A stretch of 59,081 bases of DNA from the NCBI GenBank assembly GCA_024222485.1, contig JAAEPJ010000453.1, positions 1-59,081 on the forward strand, written 5' to 3'. Origin of the DNA: a bacterium. GTDB lineage: Bacteria; RUG730; JAAEPJ01. A program made the translations under genes and the position numbers. Below are positions 1 to 9,711 of the stretch, one piece after another (position 1 is the first letter of the stretch; the number at the start of each line of letters is the position of its first letter). The notes under the pieces were generated by a model. The model was not told where the DNA came from. It did not search any database and saw nothing but the letters and a program-made list of their open reading frames with translations.

Positions 1-1
1 A

Positions 2-139
2 GATGGGAAAGGGATGGATAATATTTTGTCTGTGCTAGATAAACTGTTGCCGCATATGCTGATGAGATTAATGATGGTAAGAGAAGAAGATCTGGAGATA
101 GACTTAACCGTTATTGAAGAATTTTTATCCGCCGCTTAG
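2..139 (+). CDS. C-terminal end of an unidentified protein (partial)
   Basis: An open frame runs in from the left edge of the window and stops at a TAG at 137-139, giving 45 residues rich in Leu, Met, Glu and Asp that end in EEFLSAA. The composition suits an amphipathic helical tail of a cytoplasmic protein. No family can be named from so short a piece. It is in the same orientation as lipA but separated from it by about 290 bases, so it need not be in the same transcript. Confidence 0.5.
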   Translation, partial: DGKGMDNILSVLDKLLPHMLMRLMMVREEDLEIDLTVIEEFLSAA

Positions 140-345
140 GGGGAGGGTCCATATGAGGTATATGGTAAAAATAAGGTGAAACTTTTTTTGAAACGTATGC
201 ATTATATCATGGTGCTGGGATTTAAATATGTTGTTATAAAAAGCTAGAAGGCAAGAGTAAAAATAAGGAGTTTTTCAAAATTGGTTGATAGAAATTCATA
301 AGCTCTAAAGAAATATAAAATAAACTTTTAAATAATGGTTTTTAC

Positions 346-381
346 AAAAAAATAAATATTATTATTAATATTTATTTTTTT
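346..381. repeat. Perfect all-A/T inverted repeat upstream of lipA
   Basis: Fifteen-base arms (346-360 and 367-381) are exact reverse complements, separated by attatt. The left arm opens with seven A and the right arm closes with seven T. It could be a weak bidirectional terminator between the upstream gene and lipA, or simply AT-rich DNA. The rest of 140-431 shows no gene; an 8-codon ATG frame at 153 behind a GGGAGGG is too short to call. Confidence 0.4.
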
Positions 382-431
382 GGTTAAGATGGTTATACTG
401 AAATAGTTAATTTGTTAAAAAGGGTGAATAA

Positions 432-1298
432 ATGCAAAGAAAACCTGAATGGCTTTTTAAAAAAAAAGATATCCGTTTAAATCGTGATATGAAAAAAATG
501 TTGAGAGACTTAAATTTGCATACTGTTTGTGAAAGTGCAAAATGTCCGAATATTTCGGAATGTTTTAAGTCAAATACTGCAACTTTTATGGTGCTTGGTG
601 ATGCTTGTACACGCTATTGTAAGTTTTGTGGTGTTGATAAAAAAATACCAGCTGTTCCAGATATTAATGAAGGAGAAAATATTAAAAAAGCTGTTATTAA
701 ACTTGGCCTTAAGTATGTTGTAATTACTATGGTTACTCGCGATGACCTTTCTGATGGTGGGGGAGCCCATTTAGCTGAAATAGTGAAAGCTCTTAAAAAT
801 GATAACCAAAATATTTTAGTAGAGCTTTTAACCTCTGACTTTTATTCTTCAGAAAACTATGAAAATTTGCTAAAATTTATAGTTAATAAATTGCTTAATT
901 CCGGAGTGGATGTTTTTGGTCATAATATTGAAACATGTCGTCGGCTTTATCCAGAAATTAGAAAGATTTCTGACTATGATCGTTCGCTTTTTGTTTTAAA
1001 AATGATTAAGGCTCTTGGAGGAATTGCCAAGACAGGTATTATGCTTGGGCTTGGAGAAACAGAGGAAGATATCCACCTTACCTTGGCAGATATCTATCAT
1101 ACTGGTTGTGATATTTTAACGATTGGACAGTACTTGATGCCTTCAAAAAAACATTATCCTCTTAAACGGTATGTTAAGGAAGAAGAGTTTGAGACTTGGC
1201 GTAAGGTTGCTCTTGGTTTAGGTTTTAGAGCGGTTGAAGCCGGACCTTTTGTCCGGAGTTCATATAAAGCTAGGGAAATTTATAATTGTTTGGATTAG
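432..1298 (+). CDS. lipA: Lipoyl synthase
   Basis: Radical SAM enzyme that inserts two sulfur atoms into protein-bound octanoyl groups to make lipoyl cofactors for 2-oxoacid dehydrogenases and the glycine cleavage H protein. Both iron-sulfur motifs are present: the auxiliary-cluster cysteines C33, C38 and C44, and the SAM-cluster motif C59-x3-C63-x2-C66. The family's C-terminal RSSY (275-278) carries the serine that ligates the auxiliary cluster. The blocks VELLTSDF and GQYLMPSKKHYPL are typical. At 288 residues it is full length. The ATG follows aaaagggtgaata. No lipB or lipoyl-dependent enzyme gene is nearby, so its partners lie elsewhere. Confidence 0.96.
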   Translation: MQRKPEWLFKKKDIRLNRDMKKMLRDLNLHTVCESAKCPNISECFKSNTATFMVLGDACTRYCKFCGVDKKIPAVPDINEGENIKKAVIKLGLKYVVITMVTRDDLSDGGGAHLAEIVKALKNDNQNILVELLTSDFYSSENYENLLKFIVNKLLNSGVDVFGHNIETCRRLYPEIRKISDYDRSLFVLKMIKALGGIAKTGIMLGLGETEEDIHLTLADIYHTGCDILTIGQYLMPSKKHYPLKRYVKEEEFETWRKVALGLGFRAVEAGPFVRSSYKAREIYNCLD

Positions 1299-1355
1299 CA
1301 GTATTCGTTTAGGTGTTGCTAGGAATATCCAACAAAGACATAAGGAGAATATCTT

Positions 1356-2549
1356 TTGCAGTTTAAACAATCATCGAAGATCGAAGCATTGCCGAAATAT
1401 ATTTTTGGTATTATTAATGATTTAAAAAAGGATGCATATGCAAAAAAATTAGATGTAATCGATCTTGGAATGGGGAATCCTGACATGCCAACACCTCCAC
1501 ATATTGTGGAACGGCTTTGTGACACTGTGTTACATCATCCTAATACCCACCGTTATCCACAAGCTAAGGGGATGCCTAAATTTCGAAAAGCTATTACTGA
1601 TTTTTATAAAAATCGTTTTGATATTAATTTAGACCCGAACTCTGAAGCCTTAGTTTTAATTGGTTCAAAAGAAGGCATTGCCCACCTTTGTATGTCTTAC
1701 CTTAACCCAGGGGATTATGCTCTAACAACTAATCCTGCATACCCTGTTCATTTGAATGGTATTTTTCTTTCCAATGGGATTGTCCATAGTATGCCAATTG
1801 GTCCAGATAATAATTATTTGCCTGATTTACAAGCTATTCCTGAAGATGTTGCACGCAAATCTAAAATAATGTTTTTAAATTACCCGAATAATCCTACGGC
1901 TGCTGTTGTTGAGGATATTGCTTTTTTTAAAGAGGTTGTGCGTTTTGCTAAGAAATATGAAATCATCGTTTGCCATGATAATGCTTATTCTGAGATTTAC
2001 TATGATAATTATTGTCCACTTTCATTTTTGCAAGTTGATGGTGCAAAAGATGTCGGTGTAGAATTTCATTCGCTTTCTAAAACTTATAATATGGCTGGCT
2101 GGAGGTTAGGTTTTTTGGTAGGAAATGCAGATATAATTAAGCCTCTTGAGAAACTTAAAAGTTATCTCGATTATGGTGCTTTTACCGCGCTTCAACTTGC
2201 TGGGGTGAGTGCACTTACGGAATCACAACAATGTGTGGCGGATATTAGACATAATTATCAGTTGCGTCGTGATAAATTTATTACATACTTACATAAGATT
2301 GGCTGGGATGTGCCTGTACCTAAAGCTACAATGTATATTTGGGCTCCTATCCCTAAGGCGTTTCTACACTTAGGCTCTTTAGAGTTTGCTTCAAGGTTAA
2401 TTAAAGAGACAGGGGTTGCTGTTACTCCAGGGATTGGTTTTGGTGAGCATGGTGATGGTTTTGTAAGAATAGCATTAGTCACTCATATTAATCGTTTTTA
2501 TGATGCCCACCTAAGAATAAAAAAATTTTTAGACAAAGGCATCTCGTAA
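1356..2549 (+). CDS. Class I/II PLP-dependent aminotransferase (AlaC / LL-DAP aminotransferase-like)
   Basis: Fold-type I aminotransferase of 397 residues. Visible landmarks are the substrate-loop MGNPDMPTP (39-47), NYPNNPTA (175-182), D208 and Y211 for the pyridine ring, the PLP lysine K242 in SLSKTYNMAGWR, and R250. The family includes alanine aminotransferase AlaC and LL-diaminopimelate aminotransferase (DapL/MfnC-like); the sequence does not settle which. The start is a TTG at 1356, chosen because AAGGAG lies at 1342-1347, about 8 bases upstream. The next gene starts directly at the stop codon, so it probably begins an operon continuing through the transporter to homoserine dehydrogenase, which favours an amino-acid biosynthetic role. 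Confidence 0.88.
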   Translation: MQFKQSSKIEALPKYIFGIINDLKKDAYAKKLDVIDLGMGNPDMPTPPHIVERLCDTVLHHPNTHRYPQAKGMPKFRKAITDFYKNRFDINLDPNSEALVLIGSKEGIAHLCMSYLNPGDYALTTNPAYPVHLNGIFLSNGIVHSMPIGPDNNYLPDLQAIPEDVARKSKIMFLNYPNNPTAAVVEDIAFFKEVVRFAKKYEIIVCHDNAYSEIYYDNYCPLSFLQVDGAKDVGVEFHSLSKTYNMAGWRLGFLVGNADIIKPLEKLKSYLDYGAFTALQLAGVSALTESQQCVADIRHNYQLRRDKFITYLHKIGWDVPVPKATMYIWAPIPKAFLHLGSLEFASRLIKETGVAVTPGIGFGEHGDGFVRIALVTHINRFYDAHLRIKKFLDKGIS

Positions 2550-2756
2550 GTGTCAAGAAAAAAGACTTTAATATTAGTTTCATTTGTTGTATTACTATTA
2601 ACGGTGCCATGGTTTTTTACTGCTAAGGAAACCCCTTTAATCTTTGGCTTTCCTTGCTGGGCTTTTTATTCTCTAACTATGACAGTTATTTATGTGGTTG
2701 TGCATATTGTTTTTATCGAATGTTTTTGGGATATTTTTGAGGGAGCAGAGAGCTAA
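2550..2756 (+). CDS. Small DUF3311-type membrane protein, partner of the SSS symporter
   Basis: Sixty-eight residues with two hydrophobic segments (about 6-23 and 38-58) and a central FGFPCWAFYS, the pattern of the small DUF3311 proteins regularly found just before sodium:solute symporters. It begins with a GTG immediately after the preceding stop codon, and its own stop overlaps the symporter start (TAATG). That tight coupling suggests an accessory subunit or stability factor of the transporter, though the role of the family is not established. Confidence 0.8.
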   Translation: MSRKKTLILVSFVVLLLTVPWFFTAKETPLIFGFPCWAFYSLTMTVIYVVVHIVFIECFWDIFEGAES

Positions 2757-4219
2757 TGTCTTTTATTTTTAATTATAGTATGATTATTATTGTGAGCTAT
2801 TGTTTAATCGTTCTCCTTTTAGGAATTATTGGCTATAAAAAAAGGGAAAAGGGCTCATTGTCAGATTTTTATCTAGCTGGGAGGGATATGGGATTAGTGG
2901 TTCTTTTTTTTACACTATTTGCTACACAATATAGTGGGAATAGTCTAATAGGTTTTTCGGCAAAAACTTATAGATCAGGTTTTTTATTTATTTGTAGTGT
3001 GACTTTTATGGTTGCAATCGTAGGTGCATACCTTATGTATGCACCTAAACTATATAAAATTTCTCGTAGAGAAGGGTTGATCACCATAGGTGATTATTTG
3101 AATTTTAGATTTAAAAGTCCTCTTTTGAGTAATATTGCAGTCCTCATTGTTGTTTTTGTGCTAAGTAGTTATATTTTGACAAATTTAAAAGCTATTGGTT
3201 ATGTGATAGAAATGGTTTCAGGAGGTGCAATTTCTTTTGTTTGGGCAATAATAGGTGCCTCAATTATCATGTTAGTATATGAAACTTTGGGTGGAATGCG
3301 GAGTGTTGCCTGGACTGATGTTTTACAAGGTGTGATTTTAATGATTGGCTGTATTGTTTTATTTTTAGTTATTATCATGCAATATGGCAATCTAGAGGCT
3401 GCAAGCGAAGTGCTTAAAAATAGTCAACCACATATTTTAGAAGTTCCCCGTTTGCCTCAATTATTTCGTTGGATGAGCATTTTAATTTTTTTTCCATTTT
3501 CGATAGCTATTTATCCACATGCTATTCAGCGTATTTTTGCTGCACGCTCTAAAAAAACATTAAAAAGATCTTTTCAGGTGATGCTTTGTATGCCCTTGGT
3601 GACAACTTTGCTCATTTTTATTATTGGTATTCTGGGCATTGCCTATTTCCCTGGATTAAATAAACTGGAAAGTGAGACTATTATCATGAAAATTTTAATA
3701 GATATTGTACACAATATGCCCAGTATGCAATGGCTAATTACTTTATTTGTCTGTGCCGTTATTTCCGCTATTATGTCTACAGTTGATTCTGCATTGCTCT
3801 CAATTTCATCAGCTTTTATTAAAGACCTTACAGGACAGTTTGAACATAATATTCCGCAAAAAAGATTAATTTTTTTTGGCAAAATCTTTGCTTGGATCAT
3901 TATGGGGGTGTTGGTTTATTTAGCAATATATTTACCAAATACTATTTGGCATCTGATCAAAATAAAGCTGGAGGTTTTATTCCAACTGACTCCTGCAATC
4001 TTTTTAGGTATCAATTTACCAAAAATATCTACACAATCAATTTTAACGGGCTTAATTATGGGCCTTTTGACTGTTATGTTATTGCAGATATTCAGCATAC
4101 ATTTTGAAATGATCCAGAATGGTATGATTGCTATTGTGGTAAATTTATTTTTTGTTTTTAGTGTTTATTTAATAGGTCTACATAGAAAAAGAGGAGGATT
4201 ATCTTATGAAGCAAATTAA
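2756..4219 (+). CDS. Sodium:solute symporter (SSS family)
   Basis: An integral membrane protein of 487 residues with about 13 predicted helices. It carries SSS landmarks: a first-helix region ending in SDFYLAGRDMG, the unwound-helix motif FATQYSGNSLIGFS, and TVDSALLSISSAF, which contains the serines that typically help bind sodium. Members carry pantothenate, proline, monocarboxylates and other solutes; together with a DUF3311 partner it most resembles the PanF/monocarboxylate branch, but the substrate is not readable. Start and stop overlap both neighbours (1 base upstream; 14 bases into homoserine dehydrogenase), so the four genes are probably co-translated. Confidence 0.9.
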   Translation: MSFIFNYSMIIIVSYCLIVLLLGIIGYKKREKGSLSDFYLAGRDMGLVVLFFTLFATQYSGNSLIGFSAKTYRSGFLFICSVTFMVAIVGAYLMYAPKLYKISRREGLITIGDYLNFRFKSPLLSNIAVLIVVFVLSSYILTNLKAIGYVIEMVSGGAISFVWAIIGASIIMLVYETLGGMRSVAWTDVLQGVILMIGCIVLFLVIIMQYGNLEAASEVLKNSQPHILEVPRLPQLFRWMSILIFFPFSIAIYPHAIQRIFAARSKKTLKRSFQVMLCMPLVTTLLIFIIGILGIAYFPGLNKLESETIIMKILIDIVHNMPSMQWLITLFVCAVISAIMSTVDSALLSISSAFIKDLTGQFEHNIPQKRLIFFGKIFAWIIMGVLVYLAIYLPNTIWHLIKIKLEVLFQLTPAIFLGINLPKISTQSILTGLIMGLLTVMLLQIFSIHFEMIQNGMIAIVVNLFFVFSVYLIGLHRKRGGLSYEAN

Positions 4220-5519
4220 AATTGGGATTATTGGTTTGGGGACTGTTGGTGATGGTGTGATTAAAATGTTTGAAAATATTCAGGAGATTGTTCGTGAGAA
4301 AACTGGTGGGGAGATTGTCATTAAAACTTTGGTTGATCGTGTGATTGATAAAGAGCGTGATTTTGATTTAGCAAAGCTTGGAGCCAAGCTATCAGATAAT
4401 GTTGATGATATTTTAGATGACCCTGAGATTAATATTTTTGTTGAATTAATTGGTGGGTATGAGCCAGCACATAGCATGATTTTAAAAGCATTAAATAATG
4501 GAAAGCATGTTGTGACTGCTAATAAGGCCGTTCTTGCTAAGTATTGGGATGAATTTAATGAAGCTTGTGTGCGAAATAATGTTTTATGTTATTTTGAGGC
4601 AAGTGTTGGTGCAGGTATTCCTGCGATTCAGGGGATTAATGAAGGTCTAGCAGGTAATAGATTCAATTTAATCTGTGGCATTTTAAATGGTACAACTAAT
4701 TTTATTTTGACTAAAATGTTGAAAGATAACATGGACTATGACGAAGCTTTGATTTTGGCACAGAAACTTGGGTTTGCGGAATCAGATCCCACCTATGATG
4801 TGAAGGGGATTGATGCTGCACACAAGATTGCTATCTTAGCATCATTAGCCTATGGGAAAACATTCACTATTGATGATGTTTATGCGGAGGGGATTGATGA
4901 AATCCATTTAGATGATGTTATTTTTGCGAAAAAAGAATTGGGGTTAATCATTAAGTTGTTGGCTATTGCTAAAAAAAATGAATGGGGTGTTGAATTACGG
5001 GTTCATCCTGTTTTTATTCCAGAGGAGCATTTATTGGCAGCAGTTGACAGTGAATATAGTGCGGTTTATGTTGATGCAGATGCCGCGGGGAATATTATGT
5101 TCTATGGTAAAGGTGCAGGAAAAATGCCAGCCGCCAGTGGAGTTGTAAGTGATGTTATTTATATTGCTAAGAATATTATCAATGGGACTGCAGGTAAGAA
5201 CCAGTTTGTAGCAAACTATGATAATTCTAAAAATATTCAAGTTGTAGATATTAATGAGATTAAGTCTAAATATTATTTGAGGTTTAATGTTTTAGATGAA
5301 GTAGGCGTTCTTGCAGAAATTACGGATATCCTTGCTAAAAATAATGTTTCAGTTGCTACTTGTTTGCAAAAGGATGTGCATAAGGAGAATATTATGCCAT
5401 TGATTATGACAACACATAAAGCTCAAGAAGCTGATATTAAAAAGGCAATTAATGCTATTAACGGGCTTAAGTCATCTAAAGAAAGTTCTTTATTTATGCG
5501 TATTGAGAATGAAATTTAA
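4206..5519 (+). CDS. hom: Homoserine dehydrogenase
   Basis: Reduces aspartate semialdehyde to homoserine, the branch to threonine and methionine. The protein has 437 residues: an N-terminal nucleotide-binding fold with GLGTVGDGV (10-18), the catalytic homoserine dehydrogenase domain with NGTTNFILTKM and FAESDPTYDVKGIDAAHK, and a C-terminal ACT domain from about residue 350 (YYLRFNVLDEVGVLAEI) that normally mediates feedback inhibition by threonine. A GAGGAGG lies about 8 bases before the ATG, which sits inside the preceding symporter gene. No thrC or thrB follows. Confidence 0.95.
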   Translation: MKQIKIGIIGLGTVGDGVIKMFENIQEIVREKTGGEIVIKTLVDRVIDKERDFDLAKLGAKLSDNVDDILDDPEINIFVELIGGYEPAHSMILKALNNGKHVVTANKAVLAKYWDEFNEACVRNNVLCYFEASVGAGIPAIQGINEGLAGNRFNLICGILNGTTNFILTKMLKDNMDYDEALILAQKLGFAESDPTYDVKGIDAAHKIAILASLAYGKTFTIDDVYAEGIDEIHLDDVIFAKKELGLIIKLLAIAKKNEWGVELRVHPVFIPEEHLLAAVDSEYSAVYVDADAAGNIMFYGKGAGKMPAASGVVSDVIYIAKNIINGTAGKNQFVANYDNSKNIQVVDINEIKSKYYLRFNVLDEVGVLAEITDILAKNNVSVATCLQKDVHKENIMPLIMTTHKAQEADIKKAINAINGLKSSKESSLFMRIENEI

Positions 5520-5679
5520 GTATAAATTTTTTGGGAAAGCTTTTCCCTCTAAAATGAAAAAATAATGAAGGAAAGAGATATCTCTCAGGTGATAGGAATT
5601 GTTTTTCTAGCTGAGAATTTTAAATAAGATAAATAAAGCTTTTAATAGTAGTATTTTTTATAAAAAAGGTGAGTTTTTT

Positions 5680-6438
5680 ATGTCTAAAATAATTACAGTT
5701 GCGAATCAAAAAGGTGGTGTTGGTAAAACGACAACCAGTATTAGTCTTGCATCTAGTCTTGCATACCTTGGTTGCCAAGTTTTAGTCATTGATATTGATT
5801 CTCAGTCTAATGCTAGCAGTGGTCTTGGTCTTAAAAAAAATGAGATTAAAAAGACTATTTATGATGTGCTGGTTAATGAGGTTAATATTTTTGAAGCAAT
5901 TCACGAAACCGCTCTTGATTTTTTGGATATTATTCCAGCGTCAATTAACCTTGTTGGGGCTGAGGTTGAGCTTATCAACCTTGAAACACGCGAATATATT
6001 TTAAAAAAAGCACTTACGAATGTTGTTGAAATGTATGAGTATATTATTATTGACTGCCCTCCATCACTGGGCATGTTGACAATTAATAGTTTGACAGCCT
6101 CGACAGATGTTCTAATTCCTCTTCAGTGTGAATACTATGCGCTAGAAGGTCTTGGTCAGTTATTAAATACTATTAAAGCAGTAAAAGAGCATTTAAATGA
6201 AAATTTAAATATTCAAGGTGTCGTAATGACCATGTTTGATTCGCGTGTTAATTTATCGCATGATGTTATTATGAATGTGAAAAAATATTTCCCACAAAAG
6301 GTTTGCAATGCGGTTATTCCTAGGAATATTAGGTTGGCTGAAGCACCCAGTCACGGGAAGCCTATTGTTTTATATGATATTACGAGTGCGGGTGCTCAGG
6401 CATACTTGCAACTAGCAAGAGAGATTGCTAATATTTAG
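5680..6438 (+). CDS. parA: ParA/Soj chromosome-partitioning ATPase
   Basis: Cytoplasmic ATPase that binds the nucleoid and moves or senses ParB-parS complexes. Its 252 residues include the deviant Walker A KGGVGKTTTS (11-20) with the signature first lysine, Walker A' DIDSQSNASSGLG, and the switch region IIIDCPPSLGMLT. The start ATG follows aaaggtgag. Unusually, parB is not next to it: the only full ParB in the window lies 10 kb downstream. The 160-base leader holds a hairpin (GGGAAA/TTTCCC, 5533-5547) that may end the hom transcript. Confidence 0.93.
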   Translation: MSKIITVANQKGGVGKTTTSISLASSLAYLGCQVLVIDIDSQSNASSGLGLKKNEIKKTIYDVLVNEVNIFEAIHETALDFLDIIPASINLVGAEVELINLETREYILKKALTNVVEMYEYIIIDCPPSLGMLTINSLTASTDVLIPLQCEYYALEGLGQLLNTIKAVKEHLNENLNIQGVVMTMFDSRVNLSHDVIMNVKKYFPQKVCNAVIPRNIRLAEAPSHGKPIVLYDITSAGAQAYLQLAREIANI

Positions 6439-6485
6439 GAAGATATTTCTAGGGTTTATATCTATTTTTAATAAGGAGAGGGGTT

Positions 6486-7475
6486 ATGCATGAAGATATC
6501 AAAATTATTAATGATAAAGCTAAGCAAGAACAAGATTTTATTAATATTATAATGAGGGAATTTGGAAAAGTTATTATTGGTCAAAGGTATTTACTTGAAC
6601 GGTTTTTAGTGGCAATTTTAGCGGATGGACATGTGTTGTTAGAAGGTGTTCCTGGACTTGCTAAAACGATGGCAGTGAGTACTTTTTCAGATATTATTCA
6701 TGTTGACTTTAAGCGTATTCAGTTTACACCAGATCTCTTGCCTGCAGATTTAATTGGTACTTTAATCTATAATATCCAGAAGTCTGAGTTTGAGGTTAAG
6801 AAAGGTCCTATTTTTTCGAATATTATTTTAGCTGATGAGATCAACCGTGCACCTGCTAAAGTACAAAGTGCACTTCTTGAGTCCATGCAGGAAAAGCAGG
6901 TTACGATTGGCGATAAAACTTACCTTTTAGATTTTCCATTTATGGTGCTCGCAACCCAAAACCCTGTTGAACAAGAAGGGACTTATCCTCTTCCTGAAGC
7001 ACAAGTGGATAGGTTCTTAATGAAGGTAAATGTTACTTATCCAAATAAAAATGAAGAGTTAGATATTTTAAGACGAAAAAGTAGGGTTAAAGAAGAAAAA
7101 GCTAGTGGGGTTATGAAGTTTGGAGATATTAAAAGGTTACGAGAAATAGTAGATAATATTTATGTGGATGAAAAGATTGAACAGTATGTTTTGGATATTG
7201 TTTTTGCGACTAGAAACCCTGAAGAATATAAATTGGAAAACCTGAAAGATTTAATCCAGTATGGGGCATCTCCTCGTGCAACAATTGCCCTTATTAAAGC
7301 TTCGAAAGCTTTTGCATTTATTCAAGGTCGAGGATATGTAACACCTGAAGATATTAAAGCAATAGGTTTGGATGTTTTAAGGCATAGAGTTATTATTAGT
7401 TATGAGGCGGAAGCTGAAGGTTTGACATCAGAAGATGTGGTGAAACAGATTTTTAATGAAATTGAAGTTCCTTAG
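6486..7475 (+). CDS. MoxR-family AAA+ ATPase
   Basis: AAA+ ATPase of 329 residues with Walker A GVPGLAKT (54-61), Walker B LADEIN (115-120), the sensor region ATQNPVEQEGTYPLPEAQ and the C-terminal lid. MoxR proteins act as chaperone-like ATPases for von Willebrand factor (VWA) proteins, and the next gene encodes such a partner (DUF58). The ATG is preceded by AAGGAGAGG. In other bacteria moxR-DUF58 is followed by batA, batB, batD and batE; here the last two turn up about 48 kb away. Confidence 0.93.
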   Translation: MHEDIKIINDKAKQEQDFINIIMREFGKVIIGQRYLLERFLVAILADGHVLLEGVPGLAKTMAVSTFSDIIHVDFKRIQFTPDLLPADLIGTLIYNIQKSEFEVKKGPIFSNIILADEINRAPAKVQSALLESMQEKQVTIGDKTYLLDFPFMVLATQNPVEQEGTYPLPEAQVDRFLMKVNVTYPNKNEELDILRRKSRVKEEKASGVMKFGDIKRLREIVDNIYVDEKIEQYVLDIVFATRNPEEYKLENLKDLIQYGASPRATIALIKASKAFAFIQGRGYVTPEDIKAIGLDVLRHRVIISYEAEAEGLTSEDVVKQIFNEIEVP

Positions 7476-7584
7476 AATTACAAGAGTCTCGAGGTCGTAA
7501 AATATTGAATGGGGAATAGGTAACTGTTTGGAGGGTATTGGATTAAATCTTTACCAGATATCTATAATTTATAAGAATATAATA

Positions 7585-8481
7585 ATGAAAAAAACAAAAC
7601 AAACCCAAAAGACCAAAGAAATATTAAAAAAAATTAGACAAATTGAGATTAAAACCTCTCGAATTGTAAATGATATTTTTGCTGGTCAATATTCAAGTGC
7701 TTTTAAAGGTCGCGGGATGGAGTTTTCAGAAATCCGTGAATATACTTTTGGTGACGATATTAGAAATATTGACTGGAATGTTACAGCACGGACTGCTAAG
7801 GCACATATTAAGAAGTTTGTTGAGGAGAGAGAGCTTTCAGTTATTATTATGCTTGATACTAGTCGGTCACTTTATTTTGGTAGTTTGGATAAATTGAAAA
7901 CTGAAGTAGCGGCAGAAATTGCAGCAATACTGGCCTTTTCTGCTATTAAAAATAATGATAAAGTTGGTCTTATCATGTTTTCTGACAAAATTGAAAAATT
8001 TATTGCTCCAAAAAAAGGACGTCAGCATATTTTAAGACTCATTCGTGAAATTTTGTATTTTGAGCCAGACAATGCTAGGACTAGTTTAAAGGTGGCATTT
8101 GATTATTTGAACCAAGTTATGAAGCGGAGTTCTGTTGTTTTTATGTTATCTGATTTTGCTGATACTAATTATGAAAAACAGATAAAAATTACTAACAAAA
8201 AGCATGATTTGATTAATATTAAAATTACGGATATGCATGAAAAAAAGTTGCCAAAAGTTGGTTACTTAACAGTCCGAGATAATGAAACTGGCGAAATAGT
8301 GACTGTTAATACTTCCAGCAGAATATTTAGAAAGACATTTTTTGCTAATATCGAAAGAAAAGAGCAAGATTTTGAAGGTTTTATTAAAAGAAATGCTTTG
8401 CAGCTTGTCAATGTTTGCACGACGGATAGCTATATTAATGAGTTAATATGTTTTTTTAGAAAGAGATCTGGTTTAAGGTGA
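7585..8481 (+). CDS. DUF58 (VWA-like) protein, MoxR partner
   Basis: Cytoplasmic protein of the DUF58 family, which carries a degenerate von Willebrand A fold and travels with MoxR. The signature block FKGRGMEFSEIREY followed by GDDIRNIDWNVTAR is present, and LDTSRS supplies a MIDAS-like metal site. I chose the ATG at 7585 (298 residues, MKKTKQTQK) because family similarity begins just after it. A TTG at 7528 would add 19 residues without a good ribosome site. The MoxR stop is 110 bases upstream. Confidence 0.88.
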   Translation: MKKTKQTQKTKEILKKIRQIEIKTSRIVNDIFAGQYSSAFKGRGMEFSEIREYTFGDDIRNIDWNVTARTAKAHIKKFVEERELSVIIMLDTSRSLYFGSLDKLKTEVAAEIAAILAFSAIKNNDKVGLIMFSDKIEKFIAPKKGRQHILRLIREILYFEPDNARTSLKVAFDYLNQVMKRSSVVFMLSDFADTNYEKQIKITNKKHDLINIKITDMHEKKLPKVGYLTVRDNETGEIVTVNTSSRIFRKTFFANIERKEQDFEGFIKRNALQLVNVCTTDSYINELICFFRKRSGLR

Positions 8482-8644
8482 AATTATTTAATCATATGAT
8501 GAGAAGCGGAATACTTTTCTTAACATAATCAATCTTGGCTGAGTATTTACTAGTGTTAAATACTTCGGTTTAGAAAATTTACTAAGGTCTAGATACTTAA
8601 GAAAATTCAACTTTATAGCAAGAAAAAAATAAAAAGGGTAAGTG

Positions 8645-9544
8645 ATGTTAAGCATAAAATTAATTATTAATCCTAATGCGGGAAGTGTGCGTAATAATTT
8701 TTTATTTTTAAATAAGCTTATTAGAAAATTAAGTCAGAATAGTATTTTAACAGAGGTTATTTATACTTCAGCCGACAAAAGTGAACGCAACATGATTCTA
8801 GAAAAGTTAGAGACTTGTGATGCGTTTATTGTCTTTGGTGGCGATGGCACAATTAATCGAGTTGTGACTTACCTCATCAATGCAGGCATAAGAAAACCAA
8901 TTTTAGTCATCCCTGGGGGGACAGCAAATGTTTTTGCGTTGGAAAAGAAACTGACAACTAAAATAGATAAGATTATAGAACTTTTGAAAGGCAGAAAATC
9001 TGTTGCCACTGATATTGGTTTTGTTGAACATAAGTCAGGGATTAATTATTTTCTTTTGATGGTTGGCATTGGGCTTGATGCTCAAGCAATTAATGAGGTT
9101 GATGGTAATATTAAAAAACTTTTTGGCAAAGCGACTTACCTTTTTTCTGGAGTGAAGAATTTTATGACGTATAAACCAAAACAGATTTTAGTGGAAACGG
9201 CTACAAAAACTATTAAAGATATCTATACTGTAGTAATCAGTAACAGTCGGCTTTATGGGGGAAATATTGAACTTTTTCCAGAAGCGGATATGCATGATGG
9301 ATTATTAGATATGTGTGCGTTTCATCCTAAAAATAGTTTAGAATTTTTGAAAACACTCGCAGATATTCAATCAGGAAAACATAGAAATTCTTCGGATGTA
9401 TATTTTAATAAAATTGAGACTGCAGATATTAGTCCTGTGCATGATAATATTCCTTTCCATATCGATGGGGAATCTATTGGATTTTTGCCTATTACTGTTG
9501 GGGTTTTGAAAGGTAAAGTTGATTTCATCTTAGAAGGGAAATAA
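8645..9544 (+). CDS. Diacylglycerol/lipid kinase family protein (YegS/BmrU-like)
   Basis: Contains the DAGK catalytic domain: NPNAGS near the N terminus, the nucleotide loop FGGDGTINRVV and PGGTANVFA, then the C-terminal beta-sandwich ending with an HIDGES block. The family phosphorylates diacylglycerol or related lipids, recycling phospholipid turnover products at the inner membrane; substrate is not predictable here. Start chosen at ATG 8645, 6 bases after aaaaaggg; a GTG one codon upstream is also possible. The 163-base leader has an 8-bp hairpin (8542-8549 with 8557-8564) of unknown meaning. Confidence 0.9.
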   Translation: MLSIKLIINPNAGSVRNNFLFLNKLIRKLSQNSILTEVIYTSADKSERNMILEKLETCDAFIVFGGDGTINRVVTYLINAGIRKPILVIPGGTANVFALEKKLTTKIDKIIELLKGRKSVATDIGFVEHKSGINYFLLMVGIGLDAQAINEVDGNIKKLFGKATYLFSGVKNFMTYKPKQILVETATKTIKDIYTVVISNSRLYGGNIELFPEADMHDGLLDMCAFHPKNSLEFLKTLADIQSGKHRNSSDVYFNKIETADISPVHDNIPFHIDGESIGFLPITVGVLKGKVDFILEGK

Positions 9545-9711
9545 TCCGGATTTCTATTGCTTTTATTCGGTTGACTTTGCTTAAATCATAAAGAGAGCTT
9601 GGATTATATTTGGACTTCTTTGATATAATAAATATTTTATACAGTATTTCGAAAGTTTTTAATCCAGTAAGATTGTTTATGTATAACTAGGGATCTCTAG
9701 GAGAAAAAGAT

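Noticed and set aside
153-179. Short ATG frame behind GGGAGGG near the left edge
   Set aside because: Only eight codons; a good ribosome site alone does not support a gene.
8542-8564. Hairpin before the lipid kinase gene as a terminator
   Set aside because: Eight-bp arms but no T run on either side; meaning unclear.
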